Positions 34,564 to 43,060 of a DNA stretch of 64,000 nucleotides are shown piece after piece. Within the stretch, counting starts at the first letter, position 1; every line of letters starts with the position of its first letter. A program made the position numbers and the translations under genes. This DNA comes from Burkholderia paludis (lineage in GTDB: Bacteria > Pseudomonadota > Gammaproteobacteria > Burkholderiales > Burkholderiaceae). The notes below the pieces were generated by a model. The model ran no database searches. It worked only from the letters and a program-made list of their open reading frames with translations, and had not been told where the DNA came from. The stretch spans positions 62,001-126,000 of the forward strand of contig NZ_JPGL01000005.1 of assembly GCF_000732615.1 (NCBI RefSeq), written 5' to 3'.

Positions 34564-35388
34564 TCAGGAAACGGCGGCGTTGTCCGCGAGCGAGAACAGC
34601 GTGCGCAGGTGACGGGCGACACCCGCGTCGAAATTGTTGCCGATACGGGGGATATGCGGCAGCCGCGCGACCAGGTCGGGGTTCGCGTTGTTCATCATGA
34701 ACGCGTGGCCGGCGGTTTCGAGCAGGTCGATATCGTTCATGTTGTCGCCGAAGGCGATGCAGTGGCCGGTGTCGACACCGAGCCGGCCGAGCACCGAGCG
34801 CAGCGCGCGGCCCTTCGACACGTTCGCGGTCATCACCTCGAGGCAGTCGGGCAGCGAATACGTGACGTACAGCGCATCGCCGAAGCGCACGCGCATCCGC
34901 TCGGCGACGGCCGCCAGATCGGCCGGATCGCCGATATACAGCACCTTCGCGATGGCCGCGCCGTCGTGCGCCGCCATGTCGGTCACGTTGTAGCGGAAGC
35001 CCGAATCCTGGTGGAATTCGAGCAGGTGAGGCGCCTCGCGGTCGATCAGCCAGCCCTGGTCGGTGAAGAGGTTGACGATCACGCGGCCATGCGCGCCGAC
35101 GACGTCAGGCTGCACGAGATCGCGGACGATCGCGGGATCGATGTCCTGCGCATGGATCGTCGTGTCGTCCGGCGCATGCACGCGCGCGCCGTTCGACGTG
35201 ATCAGGTAGGGCCGGATGCCGAGCACGTCGCGAATGCCGGCGACGTCCGCGTAATGGCGCCCCGTGGCGATCACGAATTGCAGGCCGTCGCGGTCGAGCC
35301 GGCGGACGGTGTCGATCGTGTAAGGGTCGAGCTGGTGGTCGCTGTTCAGCAGGGTGCCGTCGAGATCGGTGGCGATGACTTTGTACAT
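34564..35388 (-). CDS. Cof-type HAD-IIB sugar-phosphate phosphatase
   Basis: A 274-residue haloacid-dehalogenase-superfamily phosphatase with a type IIB cap. Motif I is IATDLDGTLLNSDHQL (nucleophile Asp), motif II is FVIATGRHYADVAG, Lys of motif III is in ANVSKGRALRSVLG, and motif IV is CIAFGDNMNDIDLLETAG. It resembles E. coli YidA/YbhA/Cof, which act on sugar phosphates or cofactors. It is 126 bp from the kinase gene upstream on the same strand, and the two could share an operon in sugar-phosphate turnover; this is inference only. Confidence 0.92.
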   Translation of the reverse strand: MYKVIATDLDGTLLNSDHQLDPYTIDTVRRLDRDGLQFVIATGRHYADVAGIRDVLGIRPYLITSNGARVHAPDDTTIHAQDIDPAIVRDLVQPDVVGAHGRVIVNLFTDQGWLIDREAPHLLEFHQDSGFRYNVTDMAAHDGAAIAKVLYIGDPADLAAVAERMRVRFGDALYVTYSLPDCLEVMTANVSKGRALRSVLGRLGVDTGHCIAFGDNMNDIDLLETAGHAFMMNNANPDLVARLPHIPRIGNNFDAGVARHLRTLFSLADNAAVS

Positions 35389-35514
35389 GGGACGGGAGAA
35401 TGGCGCTCATGGCTCTGCGGAACGGCCATTCTAACGTCGCGGCCGGCTGCCCGCCGGACGGTTTGCGGTCGATCTCGGCCGCCGGCCCGGACTCGGCGCC
35501 GCCGCCTGCGGCCC

Positions 35515-36396
35515 CTATCCGCCGTCCGCCGCCCGCAGCGCCTGCAACGCGAGCCGCAGCGCGCCATGCGCCGAATCGTCGAACGGCGCGCGCAGCCGGG
35601 CCGCGTGGCGCGCCGGCACGGCCGGAGCCAGCGCGTCCGCCAGCCCGCCGCACAGCGCGACCGGCAGCGCCCGCTGCGGATCGAGCGCGTCGATCATCTT
35701 CCCGATCTCGTCGCCCGCCTGCGCGATCAGCGCGCCCGCGACCGGGTGCGCACGGTGCGCGAACACGATCGGCGCAAGGCGCGCGTAGATCGTCTGGTTC
35801 GCGTCGCACGACCACTGGACGAGCGCGTCGCGATCCTGGGCGCCCGTTTCCGCGAGCAATGCATCGGCGAACGCATCGCGCGGCACACGGCCATCGAGCG
35901 CCTGCTGCGCGTACGCAAGCGCACGCACGCCGAGCCACGCGCCGCTCGCCTCGTCGCCGGACGGAAAGCCGAAGCCGCCCGCGATGCGGCAGGCGCCGGC
36001 CGCATCGAGCGACGCCGCGATACTGCCGGTGCCGAGCGCGACGATGAGCCCCGGCGCACCGCCATGAGCGCCGACGACGGTCGTATAGGCGTCGCTCTCG
36101 ACCACGAGCGCGCCAAGCGGCGCCTGCGCGCGGAACGCGGCGAGCCATGCCGAATTGTTGACGCCCGCGAGCCCGCAGCCGAGCGCGCACTGCGACCAGT
36201 CGAACCCGAAGCCCGCCTGCGTGAACGCGTCCGCGCAGGCCGCGCCGATCGACGCCCACGCGCGCTCGATGCCGAGCCCGAGCCCCGACGGGCCGCCGCG
36301 CCCCTGCGCGAGCTCGCGCCCGTGCCGGTCTGCCAGCACCGCGCGCGTGCCGGTGCCGCCGCCGTCGATGCCGATCGCAAAAAGTAATGCCGCCAT
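35515..36396 (-). CDS. BadF/BadG-type ATPase family sugar kinase (N-acetylglucosamine kinase-like)
   Basis: A 293-residue ASKHA-fold kinase. Phosphate 1 is FAIGIDGGGTGTRAVLADR, phosphate 2 lies in GLIVALGTGSIAASLDA, and GGFGFPSGDEASGAWLGVRA is the motif shared with N-acetylglucosamine and glucosamine kinases. The family also holds activators of 2-hydroxyacyl-CoA dehydratases, but those carry Cys ligands for a cluster that are absent here. It diverges from the tag gene at 36538. Confidence 0.88.
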   Translation of the reverse strand: MAALLFAIGIDGGGTGTRAVLADRHGRELAQGRGGPSGLGLGIERAWASIGAACADAFTQAGFGFDWSQCALGCGLAGVNNSAWLAAFRAQAPLGALVVESDAYTTVVGAHGGAPGLIVALGTGSIAASLDAAGACRIAGGFGFPSGDEASGAWLGVRALAYAQQALDGRVPRDAFADALLAETGAQDRDALVQWSCDANQTIYARLAPIVFAHRAHPVAGALIAQAGDEIGKMIDALDPQRALPVALCGGLADALAPAVPARHAARLRAPFDDSAHGALRLALQALRAADGG

Positions 36397-36537
36397 GCCT
36401 TCATCCTGCTGGTTCGAACAGGCGCCAAGCTTACCCGCATCGGCGCCGCGCGCGCATCTGCCGTTCGGCCGGCTGTTCCGCGAAAAGGGCTTCCGCTATG
36501 CTGGTGCGATCGAATCGATACGAAGACGAGGCAGACG

Positions 36538-37140
36538 ATGTCGCAGCGGTGCAACTGGGTGAAGACTGAAGCGGACGCTCACTATCACGATACCGAATGG
36601 GGCGTCCCGTCGCACGACGATCGCCACCTGTTCGAAATGCTGATCCTGGAAGGGGCGCAGGCCGGACTGTCGTGGTCGACGATCCTGAACAAGCGCGCGG
36701 GCTACCGCGAAGCATTCGCCGATTTCGATGTCGATGCCGTTGCACGCTTCACGCCGAAGCGCATCGAGAAGCTGCTGGAAAACCCCGGCATCGTGCGCAA
36801 CCGCGCGAAGGTCGAATCGGCGGTCACCAACGCGCGCGCCGTGCAGCGCATCCGCGAGGAACACGGGTCGCTCGCCGCGTTCCTGTGGTCGTTCGTCGGC
36901 GATACGCCGATCCAGAATGCGTGGCAGTCATACCGCGACGCGCCCGCGTCGACCGAGCAGTCAGACGCGCTCAGCAAGGCGCTGAAGGCGTACGGCTGCA
37001 AGTTCGTGGGTTCGACGATCTGCTATGCGCTGATGCAGGCGACGGGAATGGTCAACGATCACGAGGTCGGCTGCCCGTGCCACGCGCAATGCGCGGCGCT
37101 TGGCGGCAAGCAGCCGGCGCGCCGGCGCAAGGCGGGCTGA
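36538..37140 (+). CDS. tag: DNA-3-methyladenine glycosylase I
   Basis: A 200-residue base-excision repair enzyme removing 3-methyladenine. The N-terminal CNWVKTEADAHYHDTEWGVP holds a zinc Cys and His, the C-terminal NDHEVGCPCHAQC completes the zinc site, and EGAQAGLSWSTILNKRAGYR is the Tag active-site region with the helix-hairpin-helix after it. Length matches E. coli Tag (187). A single gene. Confidence 0.96.
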   Translation: MSQRCNWVKTEADAHYHDTEWGVPSHDDRHLFEMLILEGAQAGLSWSTILNKRAGYREAFADFDVDAVARFTPKRIEKLLENPGIVRNRAKVESAVTNARAVQRIREEHGSLAAFLWSFVGDTPIQNAWQSYRDAPASTEQSDALSKALKAYGCKFVGSTICYALMQATGMVNDHEVGCPCHAQCAALGGKQPARRRKAG

Positions 37141-37232
37141 CGGCGCAGGTAGGCGCCGCCCGCCGGCCGTTCACTGGCCGCTCACCGGCCATTTGCAGCG
37201 GCCCCGCAACGGCCGTACCGCCGGCCCGCCGC

Positions 37233-38468
37233 TCACCGTGCGGCGCGCGACGCCGCCGGCGCGACCGTCCGTGCGCTGCGCGCGGCCCGCCCGCGCGCAC
37301 TGCGCTTCTTCACCCAGATGCAGATGCCGGTCACGCTCAGCATTGCGATGACGACACCAAGCGCGCTCACCGCGGCGCGGCCCGCCACGCCGGCGATCCG
37401 CCCCGAGTGCAGCGGAAACTGCGCCTGCATGAACAGGTCGCCGACCGAGCCGCGGCCCGGCACCTGGGAGGCGACGGGCTTGCCGGTCACGGCGTCCCAG
37501 TAAAGCCACGCATTGCCGAGCCCGACGTCGCCGTGATCGTTGCCGGGCGTGAAGAATCCGACCGCATAGGCATTCATCGCCGGCGCGAACAGCAGCGCGC
37601 CGGGCGGTGCGGCGATCCCCGCGTCGCGGCCGGCCGCGCGCGCGATCTCGACGATCCGCTCGCGCGACAGCACCTTGCTGCCGGGCCCCGCGGGCGGAAA
37701 GTGTTCGGGATTCGTGTAGGGCGTTTCGGCAAGCGGCGACACCAGCGACACCAGCGGCCGCACGACGGGAACGGCGAGATTCATCGAGATCGACGTGACC
37801 GCAACGACCAGCAGCAGCCCCCACACCCACACGCCGCCCGAGCGGTGCAGGTCGAATACGAGCGGATAGCCGCCGCGCCGCACGCGGAACGCGAACGACT
37901 TGCGCCAGCTTTTCAGGTTCGGAAACGCGAGCACGAGCGCGATCAGGCTGTCGATCGCCCACACGATGCCGACCACGCCCATCACCCAGAACCCGAAGTT
38001 GATCCCCGCGTACTCGGGCAGGAACAGCGAGTAGTGCAGCCGGTAAATGAACGGCATCAGGTCGAGCCGCGCGAGCGACAGCGCGCCCCATTCGCGGCGC
38101 CCCTGCACCGCGCCGTTCGCGGGATCGACGGCGATCTGGCTGAAGTCGAGCGCGTACGGCTGGCCGGTCGCCGGATCGGTGCGCGGGATCACGCCGGCCT
38201 GCAGCGTATGCCCCGGCTCGACCGCGAGCGGCAGATAGGTCACCTGCACGCGCGGGTCGGCAGCCTCGATGCGCGTCGCCAGCGCGAGCGGATCGAGCGG
38301 CGCCGCGTCGCTGCGCGCCGTGTAGAAGCCCGGGTTCAGCGCCGCGTCGAGCTCGTGGTCCCACGCGATCAGCGCGCCGGTCAGCCCCGCGAGGAACAGG
38401 AACAGCGCGATGGCAAGGCCGAACCAGCGATGCAGGCGGACAAGAAACGGTCGCAGGAGCGCATTCAT
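37233..38468 (-). CDS. PepSY-domain membrane protein of an iron-uptake unit
   Basis: A 411-residue inner-membrane protein of the PepSY-TM family. The N-terminal helix LVRLHRWFGLAIALFLFLAG includes the RLHRWxGL signature. The periplasmic PepSY repeats lie at about 45-115. Further helices are near 150-170, 190-210 and 360-385, followed by ICIWVKKRSARGR. Its gene is placed head-to-head with a siderophore receptor under a Fur box, a common arrangement in which the product helps reduce or release iron from the siderophore in the periplasm. The ATG at 38468 precedes the conserved NALLRPFLVRLHRW. The C-terminus is Arg/Ala-rich. Confidence 0.9.
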   Translation of the reverse strand: MNALLRPFLVRLHRWFGLAIALFLFLAGLTGALIAWDHELDAALNPGFYTARSDAAPLDPLALATRIEAADPRVQVTYLPLAVEPGHTLQAGVIPRTDPATGQPYALDFSQIAVDPANGAVQGRREWGALSLARLDLMPFIYRLHYSLFLPEYAGINFGFWVMGVVGIVWAIDSLIALVLAFPNLKSWRKSFAFRVRRGGYPLVFDLHRSGGVWVWGLLLVVAVTSISMNLAVPVVRPLVSLVSPLAETPYTNPEHFPPAGPGSKVLSRERIVEIARAAGRDAGIAAPPGALLFAPAMNAYAVGFFTPGNDHGDVGLGNAWLYWDAVTGKPVASQVPGRGSVGDLFMQAQFPLHSGRIAGVAGRAAVSALGVVIAMLSVTGICIWVKKRSARGRAARSARTVAPAASRAAR

Positions 38469-38656
38469 CGCGCGCACCGCGAAGGACAAGCGGGCCGGCA
38501 GGCGCGGCCCCGATTCGACGGGATGCAGGTCATTTGAGGTCAGGCGCCGCGCACGAGCCGGCCGGCCGCCGCGAACGGGGGCCGGATGCCCTTGCGCGCC
38601 GCAAGGAATTGTTGCGCGCTCGGCGGGTTTTGATAGGATGCGCGACATTTTACAAC

Positions 38657-38681
38657 AATGCGAATGATTCCTACTCGCATT
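38657..38681. promoter_or_regulatory. Predicted Fur box in the receptor/PepSY divergent region
   Basis: AATGCGAATGA-TTC-CTACTCGCATT is a near-perfect inverted repeat of the GCGAATGAT type used by Fur in Burkholderia and relatives. It lies 15 bp before the receptor ATG and about 190 bp from the PepSY gene start, so at least the receptor should be iron-repressed. Confidence 0.8.
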
Positions 38682-38695
38682 TTTAATCCAGCATC

Positions 38696-40819
38696 ATGAC
38701 CGTCCGCCTCGCTCGCCCGCCCTTCCGCCCATGTCATGTGGCCGCCGCCCTTGCCTGCTTCGCCGCTTCGCTCGCCCACGCGGACGATACGCCCGGCGGC
38801 GACGCCGTCCTGCCGGCGCTCAACATCACGGCCACGCACGATTCGCCGCAGCACCTGACCGAGACGCTTTCCGCCGGCGCGCTCGGCACGCGCCGCCAGC
38901 TCGACACGCCGTTCTCGACGACGATCGTCACGTCCGAGGAACTGGAGGCGCGCCAGCCGTACAAGCTCGGCGACGTGTTCGCGAACGACGCGTCGGTGTC
39001 CGACAACAGCGGCGCGTACAGCGCGTGGGCCAGCTACATGACCGTGCGCGGCATGCAGCTCGACTGGCAGAACGGCTACAAGATCGACGGGCTGCCGTTC
39101 GTCACGTACGGGATCACGATGCCGTACGAGCAGCTCGATCGCGTCGAGCTGCTGAAGGGGCTCGGCGGCTTCCTCTACGGCTTCGTGACGCCCGGCGGCG
39201 TCGTCAACTACGTGACGAAGCAACCGGGGGCCGAGCCGGTGCGCAGCGTCGACGTCGGCTACCGGAGCACCGGCGTGTGGACCGAGCACGCCGATCTCGG
39301 CCAGCGGTTCGGGCCGGACGGCATGTTCGGCGCGCGGCTGAACGCGACGCACGAGGAAGGCAAGACGTACAACGACGGCAATATCCGCCGCGACAGCGTA
39401 TCGCTCGCGCTGCAGGCGAACCTGACGCGCGACCTGTCGGTGACGTTCGGCGCGCTGTACCAGGAGCGCCGCACGACGGGCCAGACGCCGTCGATCTTCA
39501 CCGGCAGCTATCCGGGCGGCGCGCTGCCGGCGACGATCAGCGGCGGCACGACCAACCTGGGCGGCAAGGACCAGTACCTCAACACGAACCTGCAGCTCTA
39601 TACGGCCGGGCTGCAATACCAGCTCGCGCCCGACTGGCAGCTCGACGTCGCGTACAGCTACAGCAAGGCGACGCGCCGCCGCAACGAAAGCACGCTGTAC
39701 CTGCAGGACGCGGCCGGCGACTACACCGACAGCCGTTACGTCGGGATGGAGGATCACCGCTTCAGCCAGTGGCGTGCGATGGTCGAGGGCAAGGTGCGCA
39801 CCGGCCCGTTCAGCCACCAGATCGTGCTCGGCGCGTCGTGGCAGAAGCAGGCGAACGACTATTCGGCGAACAGCGTGTTCGTGCCGCTCGGCGCCGGCAA
39901 CCTCTACGCGCCGAATCCGTACCGCTACGACAGCCCGCACGGCTTCATCCAGTACCGCACGAGCGAGATCGTGCAGAAGGCGCTGTTCGCGAGCGACACC
40001 GTACAGCTCACCGAGCGCTGGTCGGTGCTCGCCGGCGTGCGCTACATGAACTACGAACAGCGCTCGTTCGAGCCGAGCGGCGTGGAGGATCCCGGCTACA
40101 GCCAGAATGGCGTGACGACGCCGACCTTCGCGGTGATGGTCAAGCTCGCGCCGACGACCACCGCGTACGCAAGCTACGCCGAATCGCTGGAGCCGGGCAG
40201 CCGCGTGAACGACGTGTACGCGAACGCCGGCCAGGTGCTCAAGCCGCTGCGCAGCAAGCAGTACGAGCTCGGCATCAAGAGCGAGCACGCGCGCTGGAGC
40301 GCGACGGCCGCGCTGTTCCGCATCGAGCGCAGCGCGGAATATGCGAACGCCTCGAACGTCTACGTGCAGGACGGCGAATCGATCATCCAGGGGCTCGAGT
40401 TCGGCGCACGCGCGAAATTCGGTGCGCGCTGGAACGCGGGCGTCGACGCGATGCTGCTCGACGCGTGGTACTCGAAGGGCGCGAGCAACAACGGCAACCG
40501 TGTCGCGGGCGCGCCGCGCTTCGTGTTCGCCGGCGACGTCGGCTATGCGGTGCCGGGCGTACCGGGGCTGACGCTCGGCGTCGATGCGAAATTCACCGGG
40601 GCGACGCCGCTGCGCGCGGCAGGCGGCCTCGACGCGCCGGGCTTTCTCGTCGTCAACGCGGGCGCACGCTACCTGACGCGGGTCGGCGGCCACGACGTGA
40701 CGCTGCGCGCATCGCTCGACAACGTGCTGAACCGTCGTTACTGGGAATACCAGTACGCGGACTACGTGAAGCCGGGCGACCCCCGCACGGTGAGCCTGAA
40801 CGCGAAGATCGACTTCTGA
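38696..40819 (+). CDS. TonB-dependent siderophore receptor
   Basis: A 707-residue outer-membrane receptor. The signal peptide (HVAAALACFAASLAHA-D) is followed directly by the plug domain (TLSAGALGTRRQLDTPFSTT through the GFVTPGGVVNYVTKQP loop at about 160). The 22-strand barrel ends in the terminal Phe (SLNAKIDF). The plug strand motif YMTVRGMQLDWQNGYKIDG is as in ferri-siderophore receptors. There is no N-terminal signalling domain, so it does not drive an ECF sigma system. A Fur box precedes it and a PepSY-TM gene is divergent. The siderophore is unknown. Confidence 0.95.
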   Translation: MTVRLARPPFRPCHVAAALACFAASLAHADDTPGGDAVLPALNITATHDSPQHLTETLSAGALGTRRQLDTPFSTTIVTSEELEARQPYKLGDVFANDASVSDNSGAYSAWASYMTVRGMQLDWQNGYKIDGLPFVTYGITMPYEQLDRVELLKGLGGFLYGFVTPGGVVNYVTKQPGAEPVRSVDVGYRSTGVWTEHADLGQRFGPDGMFGARLNATHEEGKTYNDGNIRRDSVSLALQANLTRDLSVTFGALYQERRTTGQTPSIFTGSYPGGALPATISGGTTNLGGKDQYLNTNLQLYTAGLQYQLAPDWQLDVAYSYSKATRRRNESTLYLQDAAGDYTDSRYVGMEDHRFSQWRAMVEGKVRTGPFSHQIVLGASWQKQANDYSANSVFVPLGAGNLYAPNPYRYDSPHGFIQYRTSEIVQKALFASDTVQLTERWSVLAGVRYMNYEQRSFEPSGVEDPGYSQNGVTTPTFAVMVKLAPTTTAYASYAESLEPGSRVNDVYANAGQVLKPLRSKQYELGIKSEHARWSATAALFRIERSAEYANASNVYVQDGESIIQGLEFGARAKFGARWNAGVDAMLLDAWYSKGASNNGNRVAGAPRFVFAGDVGYAVPGVPGLTLGVDAKFTGATPLRAAGGLDAPGFLVVNAGARYLTRVGGHDVTLRASLDNVLNRRYWEYQYADYVKPGDPRTVSLNAKIDF

Positions 40820-40960
40820 GCCCGGCGCGGCGGCGGGCAAATGCCGGCCGGCCGCCGGAAACGGCGAAACCGCCGCGCAGCCGCGCAGCCGCGCAGCGGC
40901 CGCTCGCGCGACGGCTCGCACTCCGTCACGACGGCGGAGCCAATCCGGCCCCCAAAAGCA

Positions 40961-41001
40961 AAACGGCGGAGCGGCTTCTTTCGAAGCACGCTCCGCCGTT
41001 T
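40961..41001. terminator. Bidirectional terminator between receptor and rpsU
   Basis: AACGGCGGAGCG pairs with CGCTCCGCCGTT around an inner GCTTC/GAAGC stem. It is A-rich on the 5' side, giving T-runs for the minus-strand rpsU transcript, and lies 23 bp past the rpsU stop. Confidence 0.85.
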
Positions 41002-41023
41002 CGCGGCGAACCGTAAGACGCTC

Positions 41024-41236
41024 TTAGTGGAGCTTCTTCGGCAGCATCTGGCTGCGCAGGCGCTTGTGCAGGCGCTTGACGGCTGCCGCCTTCTTGCGCT
41101 TGCGGACTGCGGTCGGCTTTTCGTAGGACTGGCGTTCACGCAGTTCAGCGATCAGGCCATTTTTTTCGATAGCACGGCGAAAGCGGCGAATCGCCACTTC
41201 GAACGGCTCGTTTTCTTTCAGAAGAATCGTCGTCAT
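41024..41236 (-). CDS. rpsU: 30S ribosomal protein S21
   Basis: A 70-residue, highly basic protein: [20 protein letters not shown] then [20 protein letters not shown], matching bS21. Length matches E. coli S21 (71). It starts at ATG 41236 behind AGGAACG. It is a single gene with a 531-bp region shared with fliC; in other bacteria rpsU is next to dnaG, so the place beside flagellin is a feature of this lineage. Burkholderia carry more than one rpsU copy, and this is one of them. Confidence 0.96.
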   Translation of the reverse strand: MTTILLKENEPFEVAIRRFRRAIEKNGLIAELRERQSYEKPTAVRKRKKAAAVKRLHKRLRSQMLPKKLH

Positions 41237-41471
41237 GTCGTTCCTAAATTGCTTAAACGGTCAAAAACGTAGCGGCCAAGCGCCACGCACCGGCCATCCG
41301 GGCGTTCCCACAACAGGCGAAACGAGCGGAAATACGGCCTCGGAGGCCGGAAAAGAGAGGCGGAAAGCACCGCGAGTACGCTTCACAAGCCGCGTGCAGC
41401 GCCGCGTTTGACTGCCAGCAGACATGCCGAAAACGGCAGAGGCGTGACAGAAAATCTCAATTCAGCCCGCC

Positions 41472-41480
41472 ATCATAGCA
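41472..41480 (-). promoter_or_regulatory. Extended -10 promoter candidate for rpsU
   Basis: On the minus strand TGC-TATGAT is an extended -10 element, about 236 bp before the rpsU start. The -35 is weak, as is usual with extended -10 promoters. The rest of the gap 41237-41767 holds the fliC promoter; nothing else was recognised. Confidence 0.4.
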
Positions 41481-41651
41481 GGGAATCACAGACAAAACCA
41501 CCCTTTTGTCGCTCGTGTATGCACAGGCGCGCGACTGCATGATGGGACCGGCCTCCGGCCCCTTTAGTCGGACATTCGGCCGGGTATCGCGCAGGAGTGC
41601 TCCGAAATGACAAAGAAGGATAAAAAATCGGGCCGAATCTCCACGTGCCCC

Positions 41652-41678
41652 TCAAGTTTTGTTTTGGTGCGCCGAAAT
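41652..41678 (+). promoter_or_regulatory. Sigma-28 (FliA) promoter of fliC
   Basis: TCAAGTTT, 11 bases, GCCGAAAT matches TAAAGTTT-N11-GCCGATAA at most positions. Transcription would start near 41685, leaving a leader of about 80 bases before the fliC ATG. Confidence 0.88.
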
Positions 41679-41767
41679 CCTGCTCTGAGGCGGCCAGCAA
41701 TGAACGAGTGCTTCCGCCGACGCCAAAACGGCTTTTCAGGGCTTTCGGCTTAAACAGGAGATTTTCC

Positions 41768-42925
41768 ATGCTCGGAATTAACAGCAACATCAACTCGCTG
41801 GTTGCACAGCAGAACCTCAACAGCTCGCAAGACGCCCTGTCGCAGGCAATCACCCGCCTGTCGTCGGGTAAGCGCATCAACAGCGCAGCGGACGATGCAG
41901 CCGGTCTCGCGATCTCGACCCGGATGCAGACGCAGATCAACGGCCTGAACCAGGGCGTGTCGAACGCGAACGACGGCGTGTCGATGATTCAAACGGCGTC
42001 GAGCGCACTGTCGTCGCTGACCAACAGCCTGCAACGTATCCGCCAGCTGGCCGTCCAGGCGTCGACGGGCACGATGTCGTCGTCCGACCAGGCAGCACTG
42101 CAGCAGGAAGTTTCGCAGCAGATCCAGGAAGTGAACCGTATCGCGTCGCAAACGACGTACAACGGCACGAACATTCTCAACGGCTCGGCAGGCATCGTGT
42201 CGTTCCAGGTCGGCGCGAACGTCGGCCAGACCATCTCGCTGGACCTGAGCCAAAGCATGTCGGCGGCACAGATCGGCGGCGGCGTCGTTCAGACGGGCCA
42301 GACGGTCGGCACGATCACGGGCCTGAGCCTGAACGCCAGCGGCGCATACACGTCGTCGGGCGCGACCATCACGGCCATCAACGTGACGTCGGACGGCAAG
42401 GGCGGCTTCACGTTCACCGACCAGAACGGTTCGACGCTGTCGAGCACGGCAGCATCGGCAGTCTTCACGACGTCGTCGGCAACGGCATCGAACGGCCAGT
42501 CGGTCACGCAGATCTCGATCAGCTCGGGCGCGACCAGCTCCAGCATGTCGTCGGCATCGCTCACCGCGATCTCGAACGCCGTTGCGCAGATCAACGCCGT
42601 CAACACGCCGGCTACCGTGTCGAACCTCAACATCAGCACGGTCAGCGGCGCGAACGTCGCGATGGTGTCGATCGACAACGCACTGCAGACGGTGAACAAC
42701 CTGCAAGCAGCACTCGGCGCGGCGCAAAACCGCTTCACGGCGATCTCCACGTCGCAGCAAGCGGAATCGACCGACCTGTCGTCGGCACAGTCGCAGATCA
42801 CTGACGCGAACTTCGCGCAGGAAACCGCGAACATGTCGAAGAACCAGGTGCTGCAGCAAGCAGGCATCTCGGTGCTCGCACAGGCGAACTCGCTGCCGCA
42901 GCAGGTCCTGAAGCTCCTGCAGTAA
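41768..42925 (+). CDS. fliC: Flagellin FliC
   Basis: A 385-residue filament protein. The conserved D0/D1 N-terminus is MLGINSNINSLVAQQNLNSS with the TLR5-site motif LQRIRQLAVQASTG. The C-terminal D1/D0 region runs from DNALQTVNNLQAALGAAQNR to LAQANSLPQQVLKLLQ. The central variable part (about 175-290) is unusually rich in Ser, Thr and Gly (SSATASNGQSVTQISISSGA), offering many O-glycosylation sites. It is of the shorter Burkholderia type II size. The ATG at 41768 follows AGGAGA; the longer in-frame reading is a leader shadow. It is followed by two GC-rich hairpins, then fliD. Confidence 0.97.
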   Translation: MLGINSNINSLVAQQNLNSSQDALSQAITRLSSGKRINSAADDAAGLAISTRMQTQINGLNQGVSNANDGVSMIQTASSALSSLTNSLQRIRQLAVQASTGTMSSSDQAALQQEVSQQIQEVNRIASQTTYNGTNILNGSAGIVSFQVGANVGQTISLDLSQSMSAAQIGGGVVQTGQTVGTITGLSLNASGAYTSSGATITAINVTSDGKGGFTFTDQNGSTLSSTAASAVFTTSSATASNGQSVTQISISSGATSSSMSSASLTAISNAVAQINAVNTPATVSNLNISTVSGANVAMVSIDNALQTVNNLQAALGAAQNRFTAISTSQQAESTDLSSAQSQITDANFAQETANMSKNQVLQQAGISVLAQANSLPQQVLKLLQ

Positions 42926-42940
42926 TCGCGTAGCACCCCA

Positions 42941-43007
42941 CGGCCGGGCCCCGCGTAAGCACGCGCGGCCCGGCCGCAGGCACTTGGCACGCGGGGCCTT
43001 GCCCCGC
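42941..43007 (+). terminator. Two GC-rich hairpins between fliC and fliD
   Basis: CGGCCGGGCC/GGCCCGGCCG (42941-42976) and GCGGGGC-CTT-GCCCCGC (42991-43007) follow the fliC stop. They lack T-runs and may end most fliC transcripts or protect the abundant mRNA while letting some through to fliD. Confidence 0.5.
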
Positions 43008-43060
43008 GGCCGGCTCTTCATCCAGAATTTCACGGATCACCCGCCGCACGGAGCACTACG

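Noticed and set aside
37150..37232. Possible terminator or small RNA in the tag-PepSY convergent junction
   Set aside because: The sequence is GC-rich with imperfect pairing (GGCCGTTCACTGGCCG-type pieces) but no clear stem plus T-run.
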